A stretch of 64,000 nt of DNA from Erythrophleum ivorense (taxonomy: Eukaryota > Streptophyta > Magnoliopsida > Fabales > Fabaceae). Below are positions 10,406 to 23,321 of the stretch, one piece after another. The notes under the pieces were generated by a model. It was not told the DNA's origin. It worked only from the letters and a program-made list of their open reading frames with translations, and did not search any database. The position numbers and the translations under genes were made by a program. Every line of letters starts with the position of its first letter. Within the stretch, counting starts at the first letter, position 1. The stretch covers positions 18,204,286 to 18,268,285 of the forward strand of contig JAIUCV010000007.1 in assembly GCA_026724425.1 (NCBI GenBank), read 5' to 3'.

Positions 10406-11640
10406 TGAATTTTGAATTAAATCTTGGTTTGATACATCTACTACCTAAATTCTCTAGCTTGGGAAGGGAGGATCCCTATAAACACTTGAAAGAGTTCCAA
10501 GTGGTGTGCAATGCTATGAAGCCACCAGAGGTGTCAGAAGAGCAGATAAAACTCAGGGCATTTCCATTTTCACTTGAGGGTCAAGCTAAGGATTGGTTGT
10601 TTTATCTTCTTCCTGATACAATTACTATGTGGGACCAAGTCAAAAGACTATTCCTGGAGAAATTTTTCTCTACATCCAGAACAACTTCAATGAAAAAAAA
10701 GAGATATGTGGTATAGTACAGAGGACTGGGGAAACACTTTATAAATATTGGGAGATGTTCAAGAGATTATTAACAAGTTGCCCACACCATCAGATCACAT
10801 AATAACTCTTTATTCAATACTTCTATAAGGGATTACTCTAAGTAGACCAAAACATGATTGATGCAGCAGCTGGTGGAGCATTAGTTGATCTCACTCTTAC
10901 TAGGGCATGGGAATCAATAGACAAAATGGCTCAAAATGCTTAGCAATTTTGTCTAAATCAATACATATGGCAAGAAGAGTGAATGAGTTAGGTACTCCAC
11001 AGTATGATACTCGGATTGAGAATCAATTAGATGAGCTATCCTTTATGGTTTATTAGATTACTTTGGCTCAACAAAAAACTTAGACTTCTCCTGTTATTCC
11101 ATAGCTTTATAGGTCCCAATCTTATACTCCTCAAACTTATGCTTTGCCTTAGTGTTATTCTCCACAGGTTACATTTATTTCTATTGCTTTGGTTGTACCA
11201 TTGTGTGGTATATATTATTTAGCTACATACTCTACAGATCAATGTCCACAGCTGTATGATCAGATTGAGTCTTGTTCTGCCATCTTTCTTAGTAGACCTA
11301 TGCAGCAAGGGCAACAGAGATATGATTCATATTCTACTAGCTATAATCCTGGGTGGAAGGATCACCCTAACTTGTAGTATGAAGGCCATCCGTAATAGAA
11401 ATTTGCTGCAGGGCCAAGTGCTCAAGTTTCTTTTCCTATGAAACAATCAATTCCTATCCAAGAAAAGCCTAAAAAAGATAACAGTATAGAGCTTATGATG
11501 AAGCAACTCTAGATAAGATGGGATTAGACATAAATAGGAAATGTAGAACATAGAAAATAGAATACAAACTTAGAACAAGAATGTGGAGAATATGATTAGT
11601 CAATTGGCTACCTCTCTTAATGAGGTAAAAAGCTAAGGAT
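10406..11640 (+). pseudogene. Athila-2 gag fragment
   Basis: The frame 10408-10716 holds the gag domain with LGLIHLLPKFSSLG, EDPYKHLKEF, SEEQIKLRAFPFSLEGQAK and FLEKFFSTSRTTSMK, after which a frameshift occurs. The zinc knuckle at about 11205-11250 is destroyed: the second Cys and the His are both Tyr (CGIYYLATYSTDQC). Both are single G-to-A or C-to-T type changes. The tail with QRYDSYSTSYNPGWKDHPN matches the same tail in Athila-1. The start codon is not in the window segment because R1 separates it. Confidence 0.83.
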
Positions 11641-12985
11641 TAAGGCAATTATCTTCCTAGAGTGTGGTAAATCTTAAAGGAAGTGGTGTTTGTGCTATTA
11701 CGTTGAGAAATGGGAAAGAACTTCCAGGAGCCTCCGAATCATCAGAATTGGATAAGTTAGCATTAGAAAAAACACATGTCGCACCAGAGAGTACTAAAGA
11801 GAAAGAGGAGGAGACAAAGAGACCTTTACCCTTTCCTAATAGGGTAATTCAGACCAAGAAGCTTAAGGAAGAACAAGAGGAAAAGGAAATCCTAGAAACA
11901 TTCAAGAAAGTGGAAATCAATATACCACTTTTAGATTTAATCAAAGGAGTCCTAAAGTACGCAAAGTTTCTAAAGGAGATGTGTACAACCAAGAGGCAAT
12001 TAAGAAGACATGAGCGGGTTAACTTTGGAAAGATATCAGCTTTGATTTAACCTTTACTTCCTAAAAAATGCAAGGATTTAGGCCATTTCTCCATACTTTG
12101 TACCATTAGGAACTTGGAGTTTCTTGATGCATTGCTAGACCTAGGAGCTACAATTAATGTGTTACCCAAGAGTGTATTCTCAGCTTTAAAGATAGAAGAA
12201 CTAGAGTTGTGGTGCAGCTAGCCAATCGAAGCATGGGGTATCCTTCAAAAGCTCTTGAAGATGTGCTGGTAAAGGTAAAGGATTTAATTTTTCATGTAGA
12301 TTTTTATGTCCTTAACATAGAAGATAATAAGCATAAGATTAGTGGACATGCTCTTTTGATTTTAGGTAGACCCTTTTTGAAAACTACTAGAGCTATAGTC
12401 AATGTGCATGAGGGTACCTTATCTACAGAGTTTGTAGGAAATGTAGTGCATTTTAACATTGTTGATGCTATAAGACATCCTGTTGATCATGATTCTATAT
12501 TTAGTGTTATTTTGATTGATATGCTTATAAATGATGCATCTTCTGATTTTAATGATAATATGTTATCTGGACCATGTGATATAGCTAATTTGGATGATTT
12601 TCTTGATTATGAATGTGATGGATCCACTATATCTGATAGATGTACCCAGATTAGTGCTTTCATTAAAAGTAGTGAGTTCCTAGCATATTTTGATCATTAT
12701 GATTATGAGATTTTCTTTGTTTGTAATGATTTTACTGTTAGTTAACATATGGTTAATCTGGACGATTGTACTAGGCTACATCATTCCTCAAATTTTAAAT
12801 ATGCTATACATGTTGATGTTTCTTTTGGATAGGTTGATTGTGCTAGCTCATCTATGTCCACTCTTAACTTGCTTGCTAATTGTGGTACTAGATGCTATAT
12901 GACTAGCCAACCTAGTAGTGATATTAATGTTACTACTATTGTTAGTTCTTCTATTGATTTTCACGCTGTTGATGTTCCCAAGGAT
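11641..12985 (+). pseudogene. Athila-2 protease and linker
   Basis: 11664-12050 is the charged gag-protease junction (TLRNGKELPG, EEEKEILETFKKVEINIPLLDLI). The protease active site DLGATINVLP is seen at about 12138-12170 in another frame. The C-terminal half follows at 12209-12745 with DVLVKVKDLIFHVDFYVLN and LLILGRPFLKTTRAIVNVHEG cut to its ILGRPF core. An Asp/Ser-rich linker comes next, as in Athila-1. The catalytic Asp is present but frameshifts near 12050 and 12200 prevent a functional enzyme. Confidence 0.8.
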
Positions 12986-13775
12986 GGGAAACTTGTTTCT
13001 TCTATCTGTGAGTTGTCCGAATAGGTATTTGGCATAGAAGAGATTAAGATCAAACCACTCATATCTTTAGTTGAACAAACTCCTACCTTAGAGCTCAAAT
13101 CATTACTAGACACTCTCGAATACACCTATTTAGAGATAGATGAAAAGCTTCCAGTGATTGTGGCTAGTAATATTGTTCTAGAGAAGGAAGAGAAGCTTCT
13201 AGAGGTTCTTAAAAGGCGTAAAGAAGTTGTTGGTTAGACTTTGGCTAATATACCTGATATTAGCCCAGAGGTGTGCATGCATAGGATTCTTCTTGATGAT
13301 GGAGCCCATTCAGTCCGCCAGCCTCAAAGACACCTTAACCCACTAATTCTTGATGTTATGAAAAAGAAGGTATCTAAACTACTATTTACAGGTATAATCT
13401 ATCCTATTTCTGATAGTGAGTGGGTGAGTCCTATCTAAGTAGTGCCTAAGAAAACTGGCATAACTGTAGTGAGAAATGAAAAGGATGAAATGATTCCTAC
13501 TAGGCTTCAAAATAGATGGCATGTGTGCATTGATTATAGATGCCTAAATGCTGTTGCTAGGAAAGATTATTATCCCCTTCCTTTTATTGATCAAATGCTT
13601 GAAAGACTTACTAGAAAATCCCACTACTACTTTTTGGATGATTTTTTAGGTTACTTTCAAATTTGCATCGCTCCAGAAGATTAAGGAAAAACTACTTTTA
13701 CTTGTCCTTTTGGCACTTTTACATATAGGCGCATGCCATTTGGTCTTTGCAATGCACTAAGTATTTTTGCACAAA
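12986..13775 (+). pseudogene. Athila-2 reverse transcriptase, N-terminal half only
   Basis: The RT N-terminus is readable in two blocks: 13241-13438 (SPEVCMHRILLDDG, RHLNPLILDVMKKKVSK, YPISDSEWVSPI) and 13442-13684 (TRLQNRWHVCIDYRCLNA, YYPLPFIDQMLERL, YFLDDFLGYFQICIAPED). It then reads TFTCPFGTF and MPFGLCNA through a stop at 13681-13683. The sequence leaves the family at about 13775, before the FxDDF active-site block, so the enzyme is truncated as well as interrupted. Confidence 0.85.
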
Positions 13776-14248
13776 ATCAAATGTTATTATATAAGTAAGC
13801 CATTGGGCCAATATCTAGGATAAAATACATCAAAATAAGGAGAAAGATACTTACATAGTAGTCCTTCTAGCCTCAACCTCCAAAATTCATGCAAGAAACC
13901 ATTAAGACAGTTAATTTCAGATTTGGGAGGAAGGTAAAAATCTACTAAACCAGAAATTAATCAAACTAAAATGTAGAAAAAGATCAGAGGATCAAGTTTT
14001 ATATAGCTTACCTTAGTTAAATCTCCCTTTAAAAGTGCAAAATAGTGGCAAGAAGATAAAAAAACCTAGCCTTCCCTCAAAGATGCAAAAATGCTCTTGT
14101 TTTTCTGCAGAACAAATGTTTTGCCTCAAAGGTTTTAGGGTGTTATAGGTAGTTTTAAGGTTTTAGGTTTAAATAGGCTAACCTAAGTGTCCAAGATCTA
14201 ATTGGGCCCATTTCCTAAGTGTTGGGCTAAGGTTAAATGGGTTGGGCT
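13776..14248 (+). repeat. R4, left part: probable R-family LTR fragment hosting solo LTR R2
   Basis: There is no open frame of note. This stretch ends at GGGCT (14244-14248), the left copy of the R2 target duplication, and continues at 43107 on the far side. The far part ends in the family terminus GATGTTACA, so I infer this is an R-family LTR. The left segment resembles the middle of other copies only weakly, and its own start is missing at the junction with Athila-2. Confidence 0.5.
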
Positions 14249-16386
14249 TGTAATACCATATTAAGATAGCACTTATTTTATATCACAAAGTGCCTAAAGC
14301 ATCCATTTTCATAAAATTAATACTTTTAACAGCGAAAAATGGTGTCATGAAAGGCCATAACAATTCATTTTTGATTAAATGAACCATTTGGACTTACCAA
14401 ACTCATCTTCCATCCTTAATCCACTTGTTCATATAAAATCATCACAAAATAAGGCATGGAATTTTAGTTTAGACCATACATATCAAAATTTGCAATACAC
14501 TTCCATATTCCCAAATTCCATAATTCTTTCTTAACTTCAAAAATTCATAACTTGAGATAAACAACTTCAAATCATGCAAACTAAGACTTTTTGAAAAGCT
14601 CAGGATATCATTTACATGTTGGAAAAATTTTAGATCAAAAGAATACCATATGTCTTATGAAATTCTAATGGAATAGTAGCTCTATCAGTTTCTCGCACAA
14701 GCCTAAACCTAAATCTTTAAAAATTTATATCTCAAGCTATAGAGCTCTACATTGAGTGATCTTGGTGGCTATGGAAAGTTATACTATCCACTATATGTTT
14801 CTAAAATTCTATAAGTATTGGACTTCATTGGCCCCTCAAAAATCCAAAATACCAAACTAACTGAATGAACAGTGCACAAACATTTTTTTGTAAAATTTAG
14901 CCAATGTTAGCTCTATGAAAAGCTCTAAATAAGATCTAATTTTTTACCAAATTTCATGACAAAATTCATCCATTTGGTTTAGTTTTGGTTAGGGTAAGAT
15001 TATAGCTCAAAATAGTAACAATATGGCATCAAATGGTCCAAAATGACTTCCTACATGCAATGTGACCATTTGAGCATGTCCAATACCTGAAATAGAGTAT
15101 ATAGAAGCATCATAACAAGTCTAAATCCTCATGGAACTTAAAATCACTCTCTCACTTATTCATAGACACATACATTCTATAACTCATACATGCTAAAAAC
15201 GTAGAATTCTATATATTTGGTTTACATCTCATAAATAGCATATACATACACACTTTGACATTAAATTACATCAAATTCTATTCTATTATCAAAGTGACAT
15301 GTCTTAAGCTTCTTGGTCTCCATTCTTAGCTCCATAAGCATTACCTAGACATGGTTAAGTAAAAAGTGAGGGAAAGTAAGATTCAAAGAATCTCAATAGC
15401 TTATTCACCCTTTCAAGTAGGCATATATGATATGTTATCATGTCAAAGAAGGCAAGCATGCATCTAGTACTTCTAAATACCAAACATAAATATCTTTCCA
15501 AGGTCATATAAACATATCAAGATTGAAAATAAGCTCTAAGGACTTTTGATCTAGTCTAACCTAATTATTTAGGACTTTTAGAATAGCATTACCTATTTTT
15601 TTAGGGACTTTTTGACTTAGCCTCACTCATTCTTGAGTTTTTTGGCCTTATCTTACATATTCTTAGGAACTTTTGGCTTCTCCTCACCTAATTTAAGGGA
15701 CTTTGGAAACAACCACACCCATCAAGAGCCATACACAATCAAAGATGCAATTCAAAAAGCATAATGGTACCAAAGCATCAAACCAATAGCTAAAGGCATG
15801 TTTCATGATTCAAACATATATACAAGTATTCAATGATAATTAAACAACTAAGAAATGCATACAAAAATAGATGAAGAGCTGCCTTGGGTCAAGAAGTACA
15901 AATCTCCCTTTGATTCTCTAGCTTCTTGGTTTGGCCTCACACACATGCACTTGGAGGAGGCTTGATTTAATTGGCCTCGACATATCAAACAAGACATAAA
16001 CGCATTAATGAAACCATCCTTAGCTTTACATAAATTCTACATAAGCTAATTCTAGCTTATGACATGCATATAGTTCCATACAAGAGCATAATGAAGCAAC
16101 TCATATAATTCATCATCTTGGCTCTAATTTCACACTTGATTGAAGTCACATGACTCTAATTAAACTTATTAGAGTCAAATTAAGGAGTCTTAACACCAAG
16201 TTGCTTCTTTATGCATAATGAAATCTTAAATTATAACTTTCAAAATATGATTTCAAAATTCAAACCAATGGCTCTTTTGGTGTCTATAATTTATATCTAG
16301 ACCATTTTTATCCTTGGAATCAAAGAAAACTCTCCTTAGGTACCTCTTTTCATACTTGGCCGAGACACCCACTAACTTAAGGAATC
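14249..16386 (+). repeat. Solo LTR R2, left segment
   Basis: R2 starts TGTAATACCATA at 14249, a variant of the family start TGTAACACCATA. It is preceded by GGGCT; the same GGGCT follows the R2 end at 43101, giving a perfect 5-bp duplication. It contains the family palindrome at 15379-15394 and repeated CAAAATTCATAACTT-type modules. It is split at 16386 by R3, whose GAATC duplication is at 16382-16386. Total length without R3 is about 3.3 kb. No internal retrotransposon domain lies between its ends other than the nested insertions, so it is a solo LTR. Confidence 0.88.
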
Positions 16387-17291
16387 TGTAACATCCGGTT
16401 TCTCTATAAATGCATAAAACTCACTAGATATAAAAGCAAGACCCCTAAAATAAATGATTTAAGGCTAAATAAAATTAGAATAAAATTTTAAATAATGACA
16501 AATGTGAATTTGAGGTTTGATTTGCCCAAAAATCCAAACTAGATGAGTTAGAAAAATTTATGAACGAAAGTGGGACATTTTCGTAATTTTTAGATAATTT
16601 GAAAAACTCACATGAGGGTTTTTTAAACTAGAAATTCGAGCTTTTCAAGGTTCTCAAAGGCCCTGAAAACTATAGGAACCCCTAGAATAGCTGAAACCTT
16701 TTCGATGAGCGATTTCAACCATCGGTTAATGAAAACTTTGACCAAATAGTTTAAAGTGATTTCAAATCTAATTTAGGTGAAATCAAAGCTATTTTATAAG
16801 TTAGAGGACCTAAATTTTATGATGAAAAAGATGATTCTCAAAAAGGAGTTGAAATAAGCCCAATTGGATAAAACCAAGGATAGAAACTAAATTGTAAATT
16901 TTAAAAGTTGCTTAAATGGACTCCTAGGCTTATAAATCACGTCCCATTTTGTTCTAGCTCTATCCACCAATTTGCTTCTCATCCAAATAGATTCCAAAGG
17001 AGGCTTGAGTGGTGCACTAAGAAGGTGAGTTAAGGGAAGAAGAGAAAGCTTAAAAAGTGTAAGATCTCCTTAGTTTTTCATGCTCTTTCTTTTGCTAAAC
17101 CTTTTCTCCTTTCTTCTCCTATGGTTTTGTTAATTAATTTAGACATGTTTTCAGTAAGGAGAGGATAGAAATTACAAAATTTTTTGGAAGCATAACAAAG
17201 TGCCTTTGAAAAGCTTGTAAATAAAGTAAGGAAATCAAGGTTTTCATGCTTCTTCTTGGCTTCCTTTCACCGTCATTATTTCGGTCATAAT
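16387..17291 (-). repeat. Solo LTR R3, left segment (minus orientation)
   Basis: It begins TGTAACATCC at 16387, the complement of the family end GGATGTTACA. GAATC precedes it (16382-16386) and follows its other end at 41931-41935, a perfect 5-bp duplication. The segment stops at 17291 where the Ogre element begins after ATAAT (17287-17291). The LTR without Ogre is about 3.4 kb. It has no coding content. It lies in the opposite orientation to its host R2. Confidence 0.9.
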
Positions 17292-20200
17292 TGTGAATAT
17301 CGTATTTTGTCCAAGCATGCTCCAAAAATCATGATAAAAATTAAACTAATAAAAAAAATAGAAAACAAAAAGAGGAAAGACAAAAATCAAATAGGTCCTT
17401 TTAGCCCAACAAACAAAAAAAATAAAAATAAACAAAAAGGAAAAGAACAAAAAAATAATAATAAAACATGGTAAAAACCCATTAATCCAAAATTAAAACA
17501 AAAAGAAAACCAAAAAGGGAATAACAGAAATCTAAAATGAAAAAAGGGAAATAAAAATCAAAAGAGACCAGAAAAAAATGAATTAAAAAAAAAGAGAGAA
17601 AGTACAATCCACAGAGAAAGAGAGAGAAAAGACTAAAAGCAAGAAAATAATTTAAAAAAACAACAAAAATAGATAACAGGCAAAAAAAAAATCATCAAAA
17701 GGATACTACAAGAAAAAGAGAAAATAAAAATATGTATTAAAATAAAAAAAGGGAAAGGAGCCCAACATTTTAAAGACTAAATCCAACAAGAAAATCGTTT
17801 CGACCCAATTCTCTTAAATCCCATTGGCCTTATACAAGAAAAAAGAGGATGGAAAAAAGTAATACTAAAGCCCAATACCAAAAAAAAGAGGATGAAAAAT
17901 AAAATTTGATCCCAAAAAGAAAAGAAGAATGAAGCAAACAAAAAAGAGTCATAGTCCAATTCCTCCAAACCCAAAGGCCTAAGTATTGAAAAAAAATAGG
18001 CTAAAAAATGAAGTCAGAAAAAAAAAACGGAGGCCCATTATTTCAACCCAGCAACTTTTCAGGCTCTCCAACCATTCCTTAAAGCCCAAAGCCAGCATCA
18101 AACAAATAATTAAAAAGAAAAGAAAAGAAACCCTAGCAACGTGGTCCCCTCCCCCTTTAGTGTTCTCACTCTCGCGTCTGCCAGCATCAAGCGTTCCTCC
18201 CATTACTCGTACAACCCTCAGCGGCTAAAAGCAGGCTAGGCAAAAGGGAACGGAGCAACACACACTAGAATGAGTGGAGTAGAGAGGTACGAAGAAAAGG
18301 GGGGACCACACGGGGAAAAGGGGAACGCTTATAAAAACCAAGGGGAATTTGAAAGCAAGGGGATTTTTTTGGTTTGGAGGGATTCAGCATATTAGAGAGG
18401 TTGGGTAAGTGCTGCGAGAGGTTTTGAGGGGTGGCTAGAGAGGAATTTGAGAATCAGAGAGAGGGAACAGAGATTAGTTTTTTCAGGAGGAAGAAAACAG
18501 AGAGGCGAAGGAGACCGAGGGGAAAAAGGATTCTATTCTAAGAAAAAGGTGCAAAAGAGAAGGGGGAGGTTTTTCGGCCTCTGATTCATAGTAGAGTGAC
18601 CGAGAGAGACATAGTAAGGAGGTTTCCTTATGGGTTTGATTTTTCAAGTTATAGAGGAATAGCATCGGAAGACAAAAGAAGCACGAAGAGGCATAAGGCA
18701 AAAGCTGGGTGTGGTGCGAAGGAGAACAAGACTTCTATATTTCAGCAACAAGGGCCCCCAAGTATTGGTTAAATCTCAATTCATTCTGATGGTATAGCCT
18801 GGTTGAGTCTCAGATTGTTGAATCATGTATGGTTTTTCAATTTCATCTATGCAACCGAATAGCTATTGTATGGGCTGCTTCATGTCTGTTTCATTTCTGA
18901 TTGAGGAAATTTCAATTCGTGATTGAAGCATGATTTTGTTGGTATCTAAGTGCTGAATGATTTTTTCTGTTATCCAATTTCATCTCTGCAACCAAGTAGT
19001 TATTATATGGGTTGCCTCATGTTTGCTTCATTTCTGATTAGTATAATTGCAGTTCGTGTCTAAGGCATGATTTAGTTGATGCATAAGTGCTGAATGATTT
19101 GCTATTATCTGATTTCATTTCAAGGGGTTACTTCATTCCTTGCCTCATTGGCAACACTTAGGAATCTCCTTTTGAAAATACTGGTAACATCAAACAGAGA
19201 ATGAAATTAGGTAGTCCAATGAAAATAAAATTAGTCTTAAAGCTCCCCTGTTGTTTGAAACCTGATTTTGAATGCTAAATTAGGAAGAAATGCTCGAAAA
19301 ATATGGCCTAAATAGTAATGATTTCATGCTTGAAAAATATTGAGTTAATAATTCAATACAATGGGACTGATGGAGCTATGCCGCTTTAAGTTTAGAATGG
19401 ATTCCAGATATTTCATTCAAAAATACTTTTGTTAGATTTCTGTGAATTATATTACTTGATTGATGACTCGGGTCTATTGGAGGAACAAATGATGGAGAGT
19501 CCGGGCTTGCAATGCATAAGGAATGACCCTCTTCTCCCATCAGTAGAAGGAAAGAATGGAGTACAAGTGAATTGTAACTTGTATAGCTTCTAATTTTATC
19601 TTATTAGCCTTGTAAATATACTTAAGAATAATGTACGAAAACATAGCTGCACACCAAGCACACACCCTCACAAATTATCAGTTATCTGCACATCTTTCTT
19701 TCTCTTATTTTTATTTTTGTCCTTATTTTATTTTAGTTTATTTTATTTCTATTTTATTAGTGCAGCTGTGTGAGATTTTATATCCCCTCAGGCATATAGG
19801 TATAAACTAAAGGGCCATGTGTGGCAATAAAGCCTCATTGATGCCTTTTGGATCTTAAGTTTATGTTTCAGTGTTTTTAAGCTTCAATGGCATTGTTCAA
19901 AAGAGCCTTTTAAGAAAATTCTAAGGAAAAAAATACACCAAAAAGACAAAAGAAAACAAAAAGTAGAAAGGGATTAAATCCTAGTAAAAAAAATCATTTT
20001 GACCCTTAAAGATTTATCTAATTTTAGAGGTTCTTTTGCAAAAGAAAAAATAAAAAAAATGTTATTCTAAAGTTTGAAGCAAATTTTGTTTGGATTTGAT
20101 CCTCAAAATAAGTAAACAAGTAAATAAGATAAATAAGCAAAGGAGAAATGAGGGTTTAATTAAGAAAAGAAAAAAAATATAAAAAAAAAGGAAAAAAATT

Positions 20201-21767
20201 AGGGGAAAAAAGACAAAAGAAATTGAAACAAAAAAAGGGAAGAGGAATTTTTTTACTTAAACACAAACATCATTTTGAAATTTAAAACAAAATAAAAAAA
20301 CTAAAAAAGAAAAAAAAATATAAATATACAAAAACAAAAATAAAAAAAACAAAAGAAATAAAAAAGGAAAAAAGAACAAAAATATAACATCAACAAAAGA
20401 AACAAAAAACAAAAAACTAAAAACTAAAATGAAAGAAAACAAAACAAAACAAAACAAACAAAAAGAAAGAAAAAGCAAGAATAAAAAAATATAAATAAAA
20501 AAAAGATGAAGCAATGCAAAACCAAAGACAAAACAAAGAAAAGAGATAAAAACACAAAAAAAAGAGAAAACAAAAGATAAAAGAAAGGTCAAAAATAAAT
20601 TAAAACCAAAAGCAAAAATCAAAATACAAGAAAAATTAAGAAAGTCAAAAATTAAAATCAAATCAAAAGTTTTGAAAATGCAAAAAGGAAAAAAGAAAAA
20701 CCCTTTTTTTAATTTCAAGAAAAAATCATTAAACATAAAAAACAAAAACCAAAAACTAAAAACAATAAATTAAAACGAAAAAGGGGAGAGGAAAATTTTT
20801 CTACTTAAGCATAAACATCATAGATGAATTAAAAAAGATAATTTGACCAAAAAATTTATTAAAAAAAAATGAATGAAAAAATCAACAAGAATTAAACAAA
20901 ACAAAAAAAAAGACAAAAGGAAAAATGATGAAGGAAAAGAGGAGAGAAAAAGCGAAAATGCAAGAAGAGTAAAATTAAATTTAACTTTAATAAATTAAGA
21001 CACATCAATCAATCTCAAAACTTGTTTTATTTGTTAAAGAAAAAAGTAATTTATTTTCTTTGTTTTTTAGTGTAAAAAAAGAAGAAAAAAAGAAAAACAA
21101 CACCCAAAAAAAAATTTAAAACAAATGAAAAAAAAAAACAAAACATCAACCAACAAATATAATTTCCATTCGAACTACATGGATTTTGATCCCTCTTGGA
21201 GGATACGTAGGCCTTAGTCTTTTATCTTAGGTCAAGTCCGCCCTTATAAATAAATATTTTCTTCTAGTTTTATTTCTTTAATTTCTTTTCATCTTATGTT
21301 ACTTTTTAATTTTATTCCTTTTTTTACTTATTTTACTCTTTGAATTCCTTTATGTTTTATTCTTAATTTTTTTTTCTTTTAATTTTATTTCCTTAAGTTT
21401 TTCTTTTCGCTTTGCATGTGATTTATTACGAAGAATTAGAATAAAATAGAGGTCATATTAATTTTGCACAACTAACTTAGGGTAATTGTTTTCAATAACG
21501 GGTGTAGTGGGGTGCCTAATACCTTCCCAACTCATAATTGACTTCCAAATCCAAATCTGGTTTGCAAACTATTTTTCAAATGAAAAAAAAGGTTTTTCCA
21601 AAGTTTTGTCTTTTCAAAAATTAAAATTTTGGTGGCGACTCTTGAACCTACTCTTATACTACTTAATTCAATTTTGATTTCAGTTTTCATTTTCTTTGGA
21701 AATTGAATCGAAATTTCTTTTCAAAATTTCTTTTCTAGTGCCACGGGTCGCATTTTCGGGTGTGACA
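17292..21767 (+). repeat. Ogre 5' LTR (4.48 kb)
   Basis: It starts TGTGAATATCG and ends TTTCGGGTGTGACA, with TG...CA termini. It is homologous along its whole length to 34968-39451, differing by scattered substitutions and small indels. It holds A-rich, T-poor tracts at about 17330-17760 and 19920-21140, and a more GC-rich section at 18120-18300 that precedes a TATA-like site. Long Phe-rich ORFs on the opposite strand (for example 20257-20745) are by-products of the A-rich tract. Confidence 0.93.
18329..18337 (+). promoter_or_regulatory. Candidate TATA box of the Ogre 5' LTR
   Basis: TTATAAAAA follows a GC-richer stretch with CCCCTCCCCC and lies about 1.04 kb into the LTR. The same site is conserved in the 3' LTR at 36009-36017. 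It is the best TATA match in this part, but the start of transcription is not shown by sequence alone. Confidence 0.45.
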
Positions 21768-21770
21768 GTA

Positions 21771-21788
21771 TGACGACTCCACTGGGAA
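21771..21788 (+). promoter_or_regulatory. Ogre primer binding site
   Basis: TGACGACTCCACTGGGAA begins three bases after the LTR end. It resembles the TGGCGACTC-type primer site described for Ogre/Tat elements and assigned to tRNA-Arg, with mismatches. The tRNA assignment is from memory of the group, not from a search. Confidence 0.7.
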
Positions 21789-23321
21789 TTGTTTGAGAGT
21801 CAAGCCCAATTTTGGTTAGTTGTGCAAAATGTTATGACCTTCCTTTTATTTTGGTTCTCCCTTTTGTTTGTTGTTTGCCTCACATAATTAGCGTAGATAA
21901 CATGGCTTTCACATGCTTGCTTCATATGTTTTATTTTCTTGATTGTGTACATAATATGTGTTAGGATAGATAACATGGGGAATAAAACCTTAAGGTAGAT
22001 GACTATATTTGTATATTTTACTTCTTGTTTATATCTGTATATATATTTCACTATCTTTTATTCTGCCAATCTGCTTAGTAGATGAGAGTTGGGTAGTCCA
22101 TAGGATGAAAAAGTAAATGCTCTCCTCACATACATAACTGAGACACGAATATCTCACACACATTATGGGCTCTATACCTGAGTCTTAATACACCTTAGGT
22201 TAGTAGAGGTTTATATTGATTTCCCTGTGAAGCCTTGAGTTTCCTGAGGCTATCATGAAGACCTCACCTAAATTGTGCCTTATTATATAGATTTGACTGG
22301 TGTAGGATATTTTCTCCTCTCAAAGTCTAATTTATATAGTGAGATCCTCATCTTGCGGTGGGGGCAATTTAGGGGCCAAAATTTTAGGGGTCATAAACCT
22401 ACCTTGAAAAATGCACTGATAGTTGAGCCGTAGATATCTCCCCAAATAGTTAGAGCCAGACTTTTGTGAACTGATTATCTTAACCTAGGATCTACCCATG
22501 GTAGGACAAAGGAGGGCGTTTTTCTATTCTTTCATCATGTTCATGCATTCAATAAAACCTTATAGGGAAAGTGACAAATTGTTGCTGTTTACTGGAATGG
22601 TTAATGATATATCATTGCACATTTTGATATATGTTGACTATGATGAAGGTATGAGTTAATTTAACCAACCTTTGCCTAGTGGGTTTCCAACCCCAAGGAG
22701 GCCATAACCACATTTATCATAATCCCTTTGAAGGGGAAACTCATTTGGTTTATGTTTATTTTCTTCATGCATGCAAGAAAAATAGGGAGATAATATAAAG
22801 TAATAAATAATGTACAGTTCAATTTTACTTCTTTAAAAGAAAAGAATCTCTTTCTTTAAAATTTTCATCCTTACGAAATAATAAGTTCTTAAAAAAAAAG
22901 GGGTCTTGAAGATTTTGGAAAATTATGGTACTAACAACTGAGTGTTATGTCTTGGTTAGGGAATGGAATTATTTTAAGGCATCAATCGTGTAGAAAGGTA
23001 TATTTCTCTCGATTTGATTGTCAACTACTTTTTCTCCCATAAAGCAATAAAGTTTCTCAAGGAAAAGTATAAAGTTTTTCTCCTTTGCTTATATCAAGAC
23101 ATTGCTCTCCATGAGGCATGAATGATTATTTAATTCTGAATTCGTCATATGTTAGGGGATTATTAAGTTAACTTGTGAAATTCTAAAGCCTATATTTTAT
23201 GTAGCAATAAGAAAAACAAATTATCAAGTTAATAATAATGATCCCCCTACTATTTTTTTCTTTAGTTATGCTAATTGATGTGTTTTGATGCAGTGATTTG
23301 TCATTTAAGCTGATTAGCATA
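21789..23321 (+). other. Ogre 5' leader, noncoding
   Basis: About 1.5 kb lies between the primer site and ORF1. No open frame with known motifs is seen. A pyrimidine-poor but splice-acceptor-like end, TTTTGATGCAG at 23284-23294, lies shortly before ORF1; I have no donor to pair with it. Confidence 0.6.

Larger units (their letters stand above)
10406..13775 (+). mobile_element. Decayed Athila-lineage element (Athila-2), internal fragment
   Basis: Plus-strand gag, protease, linker and RT N-terminus occur in the same order as Athila-1, with clearly related linker sequence (LKPLI, LEYTYLE, KLPVIVAS, SPEVCMHRILL). The left end is cut by the insertion of R1 inside gag. The right end stops in RT directly after MPFGLCNA, where unrelated sequence begins near 13775. 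No LTR, RNase H or integrase of this copy is in the window. Many stops and frameshifts show it is older than Athila-1. Confidence 0.87.

Noticed and set aside
18483..18701. Short ORF in the Ogre LTR with a counterpart at 36081-36380
   Set aside because: The counterpart is explained by LTR duplication; the two translations differ in frame and length, so no protein is conserved.
20257..20745. Long Phe-rich ORF on the minus strand (also 37961-38332 and 35161-35466)
   Set aside because: It is the complement of an A-rich LTR tract; the same region differs by frame and length between the two Ogre LTRs, and there is no conserved motif.
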